Source: JBBQWZ01 sp038210135
GTDB lineage: Bacteria > Acidobacteriota > Terriglobia > Bryobacterales > Bryobacteraceae
Direction of reading: 5' to 3'
NCBI GenBank assembly: GCA_038210135.1
Contig: JBBQWZ010000064.1
Location: 1-21,106 of the forward strand
DNA length: 21,106 bases
Shown: one piece after another, positions 14,269 to 20,512 of the stretch
Layout: every line of letters starts with the position of its first letter
Position numbering within the stretch: position 1 is the first letter of the stretch
Translations under genes and position numbers: made by a program
Notes under the pieces: model-generated
Databases searched by the model: none
The model's input: the letters and a program-made list of their open reading frames with translations, nothing else
What the model was told of the DNA's origin: nothing

Positions 14269-14522
14269 CGGCTGCGGCCAGGGAAGCAAGTCACTTCTCC
14301 GAGATGCCGACTATCCGTCCAATTCGCGCACCTGCCTACTCGGCATGGGCCTCAATTTCGTAGGCGCGAGAACATCCCGTGTTACCCCGGGGGCCCTATT
14401 ATAGTAGTCGGCTCTCGCCTCGACGGAGAACGATTCCTCCAACACAGAACGTTTCCCCCGCTATCGGCACCACCTGATTTGCGCGATCCAAGCTGAGTGT
14501 TTCCTGTCGGAAAGCGACGTAT

Positions 14523-16109
14523 CTACGGACAGAACCCTCGTTTGCTAATCCCCAGCGCCTTGAGGCGCGACGACAGGGTCGCTGGATTGATTCCGAGAAG
14601 TTCGGCCGCCCCGCCCTTGCCGGAGACGCGGGACCCAGATTGCTCCAATGCCGCAAGAATGTTCGTTCTCTCGCGTAGAAGACGTTCCTCTTCGGAGACG
14701 ATTAGAGTAACAGGGCTTAAAGCTGCGGCCGTCATGGTCTTGGTCTGAGGAAATTCGAAAGTCAGCGGTCCGCCCGCGGCCAGGATCACCGCCCGCTCAA
14801 TCACATTCTGAAGCTCACGAACATTGCCCGGCCAGTCATACTGCCGGGCCCGTTCCAATTCTCGCTCGCACATTCGGGGTTCCCGGACATGAAAACGCGC
14901 ACATGCTTGCCGCAGAAACGAGGCCGCCAGTTCGGGAATATCCTCGCGGCGGTCGCGCAGCGGAGGAACCTCAAGAGGGAACACGCCCAAGCGATAGAAA
15001 AGGTCGAGCCGGAAACGGCCCTCGGCCACTTCGCGGCGCAGGTCGCGGTTGGTAGCCGCAATCACCCGGACATTCACGCGACGGGTTATCTCATCGCCCA
15101 CGCTTTCGAATTCGCCTTCCTGCAAGACACGCAAGAGCTTGGACTGGAGTTCCAACGGAATTTCACCGACTTCGTCTAGGAACAATGTCCCGCCATCGGC
15201 AAGCTGGAAGCGGCCCACGCGGTCACGAATGGCCCCAGTGAACGAACCGCGCGCGTGCCCGAAAAACTCACTCTCAAATAGTTCCCGTGGGATCGATCCG
15301 CAATTTACCTTCACCAAAGGCTTCTGCGCCCGAGGGCTACGTTGATGGATCGCGCGAGCAATCAGCTCTTTTCCGCAACCGCTCTCACCGAGGATGAGGA
15401 CGCTGGCGTCTGTCGCGGCGACCATTTCCACTTCCCGCAATACGCGATTCAACGCCGCACTGTGCCCCAGTATCTCGCCGAACAGACCCGTTTCCTGAAT
15501 CTCGCGGCGCAGATAATCGCGTTCGAGTTCGAGCTCATGCCGCAGCGCCTCAACCTGTTCGAAGGCTCTGGCGTTGGCAATTGCCACGGCAGCCGCATCG
15601 GCCAATACTCGCAACCAATCCCAGCATGCATCCGTTGGGTCAGCGCGTCGAAAGACCGCCAACACGCCAAGAACCTCGCCGCGAAACACCAATGGATGAC
15701 CGGCAAAGCCTATCAAATGCTCGCTTTGGACCCAATCTTGATGGCGCACCCATTTTTTGTCTTCGGAAAGCCGTTGTATGCGGACGGATTCACCCGACGC
15801 GGCGATATGGGTAATCTTCGAATGACCTGTAGCAACCGGCATCCTGTGGAAACTGCCGTTGGTTCGCGACCAGTCCGCACCAGCTATTTGTGGGTTACCG
15901 GCGCTGGCTCGAAGATGAAGTGAATCGGCCGTCTCGCGGGGATCGCGGGCACACTCGGGGCACTCTTTGTCTGGCTGCTTGAGCCACAGGCGCGCGAGCG
16001 CCACGTCGGGTTGTTGAGCGACCGCCTGGATAATCGCCGTCAAAACGGCGGACAAAGAACGCTGCTCCGCAATGGCGAGGATGATCGTTGGCAGAGACGC
16101 CAGATCCAT
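14523..16109 (-). CDS. Sigma54-dependent activator with GAF sensor and Fis-type HTH
   Basis: The product is 528 residues if started at ATG 16109. The frame stays open to a GTG at 16214, but those 35 extra residues are not family-like, and 'MDLASLPTIILAIAEQRSL' is the usual opening. Residues about 15-180 form a FhlA/NorR-type GAF domain with a CPEC pair. A helical linker follows. The AAA+ domain has Walker A GESGCGKE (241-248), the sigma54-contact loop GSFTGA (288-293; the standard form is GAFTGA), Walker B GTLFLDEV (308-315), then FYRLGVFPLEVPPLRDR and WPGNVRELQNVIERA. The C-terminal HTH is GGAAELLGINPATLSSRLKA. It is divergent from the AhpD-like operon, which has a -24/-12 promoter, so that operon is its probable target. 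NorR-like control of the qNOR gene is possible but less supported. The inducer is unknown. Confidence 0.93.
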   Translation of the reverse strand: MDLASLPTIILAIAEQRSLSAVLTAIIQAVAQQPDVALARLWLKQPDKECPECARDPRETADSLHLRASAGNPQIAGADWSRTNGSFHRMPVATGHSKITHIAASGESVRIQRLSEDKKWVRHQDWVQSEHLIGFAGHPLVFRGEVLGVLAVFRRADPTDACWDWLRVLADAAAVAIANARAFEQVEALRHELELERDYLRREIQETGLFGEILGHSAALNRVLREVEMVAATDASVLILGESGCGKELIARAIHQRSPRAQKPLVKVNCGSIPRELFESEFFGHARGSFTGAIRDRVGRFQLADGGTLFLDEVGEIPLELQSKLLRVLQEGEFESVGDEITRRVNVRVIAATNRDLRREVAEGRFRLDLFYRLGVFPLEVPPLRDRREDIPELAASFLRQACARFHVREPRMCERELERARQYDWPGNVRELQNVIERAVILAAGGPLTFEFPQTKTMTAAALSPVTLIVSEEERLLRERTNILAALEQSGSRVSGKGGAAELLGINPATLSSRLKALGISKRGFCP

Positions 16110-16120
16110 GCCCAAGACTC

Positions 16121-16150
16121 TATCACGAGCTATCACGACATCGTTCGTGA
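16121..16150. promoter_or_regulatory. Candidate enhancer (UAS) for the sigma54 activator
   Basis: TATCACGA is repeated at 16121-16128 and 16131-16138, one helical turn apart. The second copy is the left arm of an inverted repeat TCACGA-catcgt-TCGTGA (16133-16150). A third CTATCAC lies at 16208-16214. The block is about 110-140 bp upstream of the predicted sigma54 start, the usual enhancer distance, and directly ahead of the activator's own start codon, which would allow autoregulation. Confidence 0.6.
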
Positions 16151-16231
16151 GAATTCCGCAATTCGTTAGAGTTCCCAACGTTGATCGAGATCGATCACCT
16201 TTGTTTGCTATCACATAGTGCCTTTTTTGGG

Positions 16232-16248
16232 TTGGCTCACGGCGTGCC
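16232..16248 (+). promoter_or_regulatory. Sigma54 (-24/-12) promoter of the AhpD-hydrolase-DUF1348-MOSC operon
   Basis: TTGGCTCACGGCGTGCC has GG at 16234-16235 and GC at 16246-16247 with exactly ten bases between, and resembles the consensus TGGCAC-N5-TTGC (TGGC conserved; TGC at -12). Transcription would start near 16258, giving a leader of about 53 bases before ATG 16311. A sigma54-type activator is encoded divergently right next to it. Confidence 0.75.
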
Positions 16249-16310
16249 TTACCTAGTATGTCGAGAACACAACGACCAACAGCCCGACCAAGAAAAGGAA
16301 CCTACACAAG

Positions 16311-16868
16311 ATGCAACGAATTACCGCAATTAATCCCACCGAAGCCACAGGCAGGCCGAAGCAACTGCTGGATGGCGTTCAAGCCAAGTTGGGGATCACG
16401 CCCAATCTCATGAAGACCTTGGCGACCGCGCCGGCAGCGCTGGAGGGCTACCTCAATTTCGGCGCGGCGCTGGGAACCGGCGTGCTGAGCGCCAAGTTCC
16501 GCGAGCAGATCGCTATCGCCGTCGCGCAGGCGAACTCCTGCGAATACTGTCTATCTGCGCACTCCGCGATCGGCAAGATGGTGGGGCTTACGCCCGAAGA
16601 GATCGCCGCCAGCCGTGAATCGCACGCCGCCAGCGCCAATCTCGACGCGGGGCTTCGGTTCGCGCAGACCGTCGTAGTGCAGCGGGGAGAGGTCTCCGAT
16701 TCGGACATGGCCGCCGTGCGCCAAGCCGGCTACACCGATGGGGAGATCACCGAGATCGTCGCAAATGTCGCAATCAACATATTCACCAACTACTTCAACC
16801 ACGTGGCGCAAACAGTGGTGGACTTCCCTCGCGTCGCAGTCGCATTGCCCGCGGCCTCGGCCGTCTAA
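16311..16868 (+). CDS. AhpD-like carboxymuconolactone decarboxylase-family protein
   Basis: The product is 185 residues. ATG 16311 has AAAAGGAA ten bases upstream. The helical CMD/AhpD core carries the disulfide active-site pattern: E65, then C77-E-Y-C80, then H84 (EQIAIAVAQANSCEYCLSAH). The spacing equals that of the AhpD proton relay (Glu-x11-Cys-x2-Cys-x3-His). The histidine normally between the two cysteines is a tyrosine here (Y79), common in the broader 'peroxidase-related' branch. It probably acts as a thiol peroxidase or disulfide reductase in the cytoplasm. It is the first gene behind the sigma54 promoter and lies 33 bp ahead of the hydrolase. No AhpC gene is nearby, so its redox partner is unknown. 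Confidence 0.9.
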   Translation: MQRITAINPTEATGRPKQLLDGVQAKLGITPNLMKTLATAPAALEGYLNFGAALGTGVLSAKFREQIAIAVAQANSCEYCLSAHSAIGKMVGLTPEEIAASRESHAASANLDAGLRFAQTVVVQRGEVSDSDMAAVRQAGYTDGEITEIVANVAINIFTNYFNHVAQTVVDFPRVAVALPAASAV

Positions 16869-16901
16869 AACAGACCTTTTTGAGAAACCAGGAGAACAAC
16901 A

Positions 16902-17882
16902 ATGACAAACCGTTATTTATGCACCCTCTTTTGTGGGCTGACGCTTATCGCGTCTTCTTCCGCCGCCGTTTCTACTTCCTACAAGGCAACCAAGGTTGAC
17001 GGACTCACCATCGCCTACCGGGAAGCCGGAGATCCCGCAAGCCCGAAGCTGGTGCTGTTGCATGGGTTTCCCGCGTCGTCCCACCAATATCGCGACCTCA
17101 TTCCGGCGCTCGCCGCGCACTTCCATGTGATCGCACCCGACTACCCGGGCTTCGGAAACAGCGATATGCCCGATCCGGCTGTCTACGCCTATAGCTTCGA
17201 TAAGATCGCCGCTGTCGTCGACACATTTCTGAAGGACCAGGGCTTCGACCACTACGGCCTTTTCGTTCAAGATTACGGCGGTCCGGTTGGCTTTCGGATT
17301 GTCATGCGCCATCCAGAGGCGCTCGACTGGCTAATCATTCAGAACACCAACGCCTATGAGGTTGGCTTCACGAAAGCTTGGGACGGCTTTCGCGGAGCTC
17401 TTTGGAAGAACCGCAGTCCGGAAACCGAGAAACCCCTCGCCGCATTCTTGGACCACGACGCGATCAAAGGCATCTATCTATTCGGCGCAAAGAATCCGGA
17501 GCTCATCAGTCCGGATAACTGGGAGTCGGACTCCGCCTTCATGCAGCGTCCGAACGCACGCCGCGTTCAACTCGACCTGTTTTATGACTACCGCAAGAAC
17601 GTCGAGCTTTATCCGAAGTGGCAGGCGTTCCTAAAGGAGCGCCAGCCTAAAACGATCATCTTCTGGGGCCAGAACGACGTTTTCTTCACACCGGAAGGTG
17701 GCGAGGCCTACCTGGAAGATCTGCCCAACGCGGAAATGCACCGGTTGGCGGCAGGTCACTTTGCTGTCGAAGACTCGCTCAACGAGATCGTTGCAGGCAT
17801 GAATCGCTTCTACGGTGAAAGAGTTGTTAGCTCCCGCTTGGGCAAAACGCAGGCAGCAGACAAGGGCAAGAAGGGGCGCTAG
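16902..17882 (+). CDS. Exported alpha/beta hydrolase, haloalkane dehalogenase/epoxide hydrolase-like
   Basis: The product is 326 residues. AGGAGA lies six bases before ATG 16902. A signal peptide is visible (MTNRYLCTLFCGLTLIASSSAA), so the enzyme is probably periplasmic. The alpha/beta fold shows the oxyanion motif HGFP (54-57), the nucleophile elbow 'VQDYGGPVG' with Asp124 rather than Ser, a catalytic acid candidate D259 (FWGQNDVFF) and H286 (AAGHFAVED). An Asp nucleophile is characteristic of haloalkane dehalogenases and epoxide hydrolases, but Tyr125 replaces the Trp that normally follows it and binds halide. The substrate is therefore open: an epoxide, halide or ester-like electrophile. 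The C terminus is basic (KGKKGR). It is the second gene of the sigma54 operon; a GC-rich hairpin follows. Confidence 0.88.
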   Translation: MTNRYLCTLFCGLTLIASSSAAVSTSYKATKVDGLTIAYREAGDPASPKLVLLHGFPASSHQYRDLIPALAAHFHVIAPDYPGFGNSDMPDPAVYAYSFDKIAAVVDTFLKDQGFDHYGLFVQDYGGPVGFRIVMRHPEALDWLIIQNTNAYEVGFTKAWDGFRGALWKNRSPETEKPLAAFLDHDAIKGIYLFGAKNPELISPDNWESDSAFMQRPNARRVQLDLFYDYRKNVELYPKWQAFLKERQPKTIIFWGQNDVFFTPEGGEAYLEDLPNAEMHRLAAGHFAVEDSLNEIVAGMNRFYGERVVSSRLGKTQAADKGKKGR

Positions 17883-17901
17883 TTCGTTCGAGCGTGACGT
17901 A

Positions 17902-17924
17902 CGGGACCGGCCGGCCCGGTCCCG
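17902..17924 (+). promoter_or_regulatory. GC-rich intercistronic hairpin
   Basis: CGGGACCGG (17902-17910) and CCGGTCCCG (17916-17924) form a perfect nine-base-pair stem with a five-base loop. It lies between the hydrolase stop and the DUF1348 ribosome binding site (AAGGAAG, 17929-17935). There is no T tract, so termination is not expected. It may protect the upstream mRNA or tune the ratio of proteins within the operon. Confidence 0.6.
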
Positions 17925-17941
17925 CATTAAGGAAGATAACA

Positions 17942-18358
17942 ATGACACCCACATCGCCCATCGTTCCACCCTTCACCACCGAAAGCGCCACCAGGAAAGT
18001 CCAACTTGCAGAGGATTCCTGGAATTCGCGTGATCCCGAACGGGTCGCGCTCGCCTACAGCGTTGACTCGGAGTGGCGTAATCGTACCGAATTCGTGCGT
18101 GGTCGAGACGAAATCAAAGCGCTGCTTCGTCGCAAGTGGGCCAAAGAGTTGGACTACCGCTTGAAGAAGACACTGTGGGGCTTTCGCGAGAATCGTATCG
18201 CCGTAAGCTTTGAATATGAATGGCACGACGTTGAAGGTCAGTGGTACCGCTCTTACGGAAACGAGCTGTGGGAGTTCGACGAGAAAGGACTGATGCGGCG
18301 GCGGCTTGCCAGCATCAACGACGCTCGCATCGAATTCGGCGAACGCCGTATCTTCTGA
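17942..18358 (+). CDS. DUF1348 family protein (NTF2-like fold)
   Basis: The product is 138 residues. ATG 17942 is chosen over an earlier in-frame ATG (17894) because AAGGAAG lies six bases ahead and the protein then opens with the family signature 'PPFTTESATRKVQLAEDSWN'. Nearly every DUF1348 landmark is present: 'SRDPERVALAYSVDSEWRNR', 'FVRGRDEIKALLRRKWAKEL', 'DYRLKKTLWGF', 'FEYEWHDVEGQWYRSYGNE' and 'LMRRRLASIND'. There is no signal peptide, so it is cytoplasmic. The NTF2-fold pocket suggests small-molecule binding, but no reaction is established for the family. It is the third gene of the sigma54 operon and ends 22 bp before the MOSC gene. Confidence 0.9.
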   Translation: MTPTSPIVPPFTTESATRKVQLAEDSWNSRDPERVALAYSVDSEWRNRTEFVRGRDEIKALLRRKWAKELDYRLKKTLWGFRENRIAVSFEYEWHDVEGQWYRSYGNELWEFDEKGLMRRRLASINDARIEFGERRIF

Positions 18359-18380
18359 TTCAGCAGTAGGAGACAAAACA

Positions 18381-19042
18381 ATGCACGTAGCCGAAATATG
18401 GCGATATCCGGGTAAGTCGATGGCTGGCGAACAATTGGACACCGCCCGGTTAAAGCCAACGGGCATCGAGGCTCATCGCGTTCTCCAAGTTCGGAATGGT
18501 CTAGGCCGCATGATCACGTCCAGAACTCATCCCGGGCTTCTTGGACACCGAGCGGCGCTCAGTGAGAAAGGCATCCCCCTCGTAGATGGCCGGCCTTGGA
18601 CCGATCCTACCGTTCTGGCGGACATTCAACAAATCGCCGGAGCGGGTGCCCAGCTCGTTTATAACGATGGCCTGGATCGCTTCGATGTTATGCCCTCCTT
18701 GTCGCAACCGACGGAGCTATTGTGGAGTTTGGGCGCGACCGCCGCCGTCTCCGGCCCAACATTGTGGTGGGCGGAGTCAACGGCCTCGATGAAAGGCTGT
18801 GGCAAGGCGGCAAACTCGTCATCGGCGACGTAGTGATCGACATCGCGGATCTTCGCGGTCGATGCATCATGACCACCTTCGATCCCGATACACTTGTGCC
18901 TGACCCGAACGTGCTGCGCGATATCGTCAAGCGTTTCAGGGGCAAGCTTGCGCTGAATTGCGAGCTCGCTCACGGAGGGTTCATTCAAGTTGGTCAGACG
19001 GTCGAGTTGCTTCCAGCCACCGTGCCCGGCAAATGCCATTAG
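18381..19042 (+). pseudogene. MOSC-domain protein with a single-base frameshift
   Basis: ATG 18381 has AGGAG eight bases upstream. The N-terminal MOSC barrel (MHVAEIWRYPGKSMAGEQLD ... GLDRFDVMP) is in one frame and the catalytic half (LLVATDGAIVEFGRDRRRLR, PNIVVGGVNGLDERLWQGG, DLRGRCIMTTFDPDTL, GGFIQVGQTVELLP) in another, ending at TAG 19040-19042. The join is at the CCC at 18693-18695; adding one C restores 'DVMPLLVATDG' and a normal protein of 220 residues. The family moves sulfur or acts with molybdenum cofactor (as YcbX and YiiM), and the Cys in 'RGRC' is the likely reactive one. As written, the product ends early at residue 150. Both halves look well conserved, so either a sequencing error or a very recent mutation is likely. 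Last gene of the sigma54 operon. Confidence 0.85.
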
Positions 19043-19100
19043 AATCGACGAGGGCCGACGTCGACAGGAACGCTTGCTGCTCCGGTTTCGTCCGGCCCGT

Positions 19101-19290
19101 ATGGAACTGCTCTTCGTCGGCGAGTCCCCACCAGCGTCAGGCGGGTTCTTCTACCAAGGCGACTCCGGGCTCTATCGTGCAATTCGTGATGCATGCCTTA
19201 TCGCCGATCCATTCGGGAGTGCCGTCAGCTTCCTCGAATGGTGCCTGGTTCGTCATTTCGGATCTCGGACTAACCAGCACGCTGACTCAT
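19101..19290 (+). pseudogene. N-terminal relic of a 'VGESPPASGG' family protein (possibly DNA-glycosylase-like)
   Basis: From ATG 19101 one frame reads MELLFVGESPPASGGFFYQG then DSGLYRAIRDACLIADP. This is the N-terminal signature of a conserved bacterial family with the pattern 'FVGESPPAxGxFFYxGxSxLYRAxRDA'. I associate it loosely with uracil-DNA-glycosylase-like proteins but am not certain of its name. After 'LIADP' the resemblance moves to another frame (GAWFVISDLGLT near 19235-19275), showing frameshifts, and the rest of the gene is missing. There is no ribosome binding site. It lies 58 bp after the MOSC gene and just before the second palindromic element. Confidence 0.5.
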
Positions 19291-19335
19291 AAAGCGCAAA
19301 CCGTCAAATTGGTTGACTCGGATTAGGATTGGGAA

Positions 19336-19402
19336 TGGTTGGTCGGCAATCCGGAAGTTTTCCCGGCGGTTCACGTTAACTTCCGGATTGCCCGTGATCC
19401 AG
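19336..19402 (+). repeat. Large palindromic intergenic element, copy B
   Basis: The left arm is 19336-19359 (TGGTTGGTCGGCAATCCGG then AAGTT) and the right arm 19378-19401, with a perfect 15-bp inner stem GGCAATCCGGAAGTT/AACTTCCGGATTGCC around an 18-base loop. The arms, including the unpaired TTGGTC and GTGATCC parts, match copy A at 14180-14268 in the same orientation, while loops and flanks differ. It sits between the plus-strand operon end and minus-strand relics. Confidence 0.75.
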
Positions 19403-19438
19403 TCTTTATGTGCTGAGTTCAAGTGGCATGGGAAGACG

Positions 19439-20085
19439 CTACTTCGGAGTCAATCCAGCGGTCCAGTTCTGCACCAGCGTTAACGGCCGGGCGGCGTTGC
19501 CCGCGGGCGGCGCTGACGCGAGGACGCGGCCATCTGCCGAGACGTCGTAGCGATAGAATCAGCCTTCGGTTAGCGCCGGAACTTGCAGGTAGCGAACGGC
19601 GCCCACTTCGAGCGTGTCTCCCTTTGCCGTCACCTTTGCTGCCATCAGGCGGCGGTCCTGGGATTGATAGAGAATCTCACTTCCATCTCGCGACCATCGG
19701 GGCGCGAATCCGCCGCTTGTTGATACCTGGCGCTTCGCAACCAGCCCTCTTGTGGCTGTCTTCGAATCTCGAGACGTAAACCTCCGTCTGCCCGGATTCG
19801 TCCGCCTGATAGGCGATCCACCGGCTGTCCGGCGAGAACTGCGCGGTAACGGCCTTCATTGCAGCCGTAATTCGTAAATAGGGATTGCCCTTACCCATGA
19901 GGGGCAGCACTGCTCGGCCCTTTTCACTGCTATACAAGAGAAACCTGTCGCCTTTGGACATACTCAAGGGCGTCTTATCCTCGCCGTTCGCGTAGAGGAG
20001 TTCCTCCGCGCCGGTGCCGTCGGAAGACTTTTAGTACAGATCGAAGTGCCGCTTTCGGGTTGAAGTGAACGCGATTGGGCGATTC
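19439..20085 (-). pseudogene. PD40/WD40-type propeller relic, probably the end of a Ser/Thr kinase or TolB-like protein
   Basis: Read on the minus strand across frames: FTSTRKRHFDLY, an in-frame TAA where Trp is expected, KSSDGTGAEELLYANGEDKT, AQFSPDSRWIAYQADESGQT, EVYVSRFED, a frameshift, STSGGFAPRWSRDGSEILYQ, VGAVRYLQVPALTEG, a second stop, FYRYDVSADGRVLASAPPAG, and LVQNWTAGLTPK before the stop at 19439-19441. This order of blades and the 'LVxNWxAGLxxK' end are typical of the C-terminal propeller of many acidobacterial serine/threonine kinases and TolB-like proteins. The kinase part is absent. At least two stops and two frameshifts show it is dead. It stops at the nested inverted repeat at 20092. 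Confidence 0.75.
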
Positions 20086-20091
20086 GGAAGG

Positions 20092-20173
20092 TGAGGACAG
20101 GCTTCTAATTTCCGCCACACCACACCTCCTGAAAACATTCATATGCCCAGGAGGAGTTCCTTGCCTGTCCTCA
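20092..20173. repeat. Nested inverted repeat (82 bp)
   Basis: The outer arms TGAGGACAGGC (20092-20102) and GCCTGTCCTCA (20163-20173) are perfect over 11 bp. Inside lie CCTCCTG (20125-20131) and CAGGAGG (20148-20154), perfect over 7 bp. The whole could fold as a two-part hairpin or cruciform. It marks the exact edge of the propeller relic. It could be a small non-autonomous insertion or old IS ends. Confidence 0.6.
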
Positions 20174-20221
20174 GTTTTCCAGCGCGAAAATATTTTCTAC
20201 CACGGGCCGCTAGGACGTGGG

Positions 20222-20289
20222 GATTCCGGCGAAGGCGAATGCTGATTCCGGAGTGAACGCGAACGCCATTCCGGGCCGAAGGCGAACAG
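20222..20289. repeat. Three tandem ATTCCGG repeats, probable IS21 end
   Basis: Three degenerate units of 22-24 bp start GATTCCGGCGAAGGCGAA (20222), GATTCCGGAGTGAACGCGAA (20244) and ATTCCGGGCCGAAGGCGAAC (20268). IS21-family ends carry several such repeats as transposase binding sites, and an istB remnant lies beyond them, so this is probably the istB-side end of the element. The exact tip is not certain, perhaps near 20216. A 12-bp palindrome GAAAATATTTTC (20186-20197) lies just outside. Confidence 0.55.
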
Positions 20290-20512
20290 TTGTCGGAGCG
20301 TAGCGACGCTGGCAGGTTGATTGTGGAACAAGTGTTCGGCTTCGTCAAGAAAAACCTGTCCTTCGACGTCCGGAGCGGAGCGGAGGAATGCGCGCCGCTG
20401 GCGGAGAAAGGGGTGCGGGGAAAGGGGCGCAGCCCTTGTCCCCGCTCAGCGCACATTGACCCCGGCGAGCGTCAGCTCGACGGCTCAAGGCCACGTCTCT
20501 TGCGCATTTGAG
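20290..20512. other. Non-coding part of the IS21 remnant
   Basis: This stretch between the ATTCCGG repeats and the istB stop has no convincing gene on either strand. It is GC-rich with purine-rich runs (around 20370-20435). It is interpreted as the 3' non-coding segment of the IS element. Confidence 0.4.

Larger units (their letters stand above)
13900..14522. other. Convergent intergenic region with two repeat elements
   Basis: This separates the 3' ends of qNOR (plus) and the sigma54 activator (minus). It holds the receptor-leader repeat copy at 14096-14133 and the large palindrome at 14180-14268. A further inverted pair, ATGCCGA (14304-14310) and TCGGCAT (14340-14346), could form a hairpin. 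A 26-codon minus-strand frame at 13925-14005 (MAKSSLSDSEQWLVELMQTR...) has no ribosome binding site and no recognised relatives. No T-tract terminator is evident for either gene, so the palindromes may serve that function. Confidence 0.55.

Noticed and set aside
14304..14346. Inverted pair ATGCCGA/TCGGCAT as a terminator or attachment site
   Set aside because: The stem is short with a 29-base loop and no T tract, and may be chance.
14523..16109. Calling the sigma54 activator NorR of the qNOR gene
   Set aside because: It has a GAF domain and is near the qNOR gene, but it is convergent with it. No good -24/-12 element was found ahead of ric or norZ, while a precise one lies ahead of the divergent operon.
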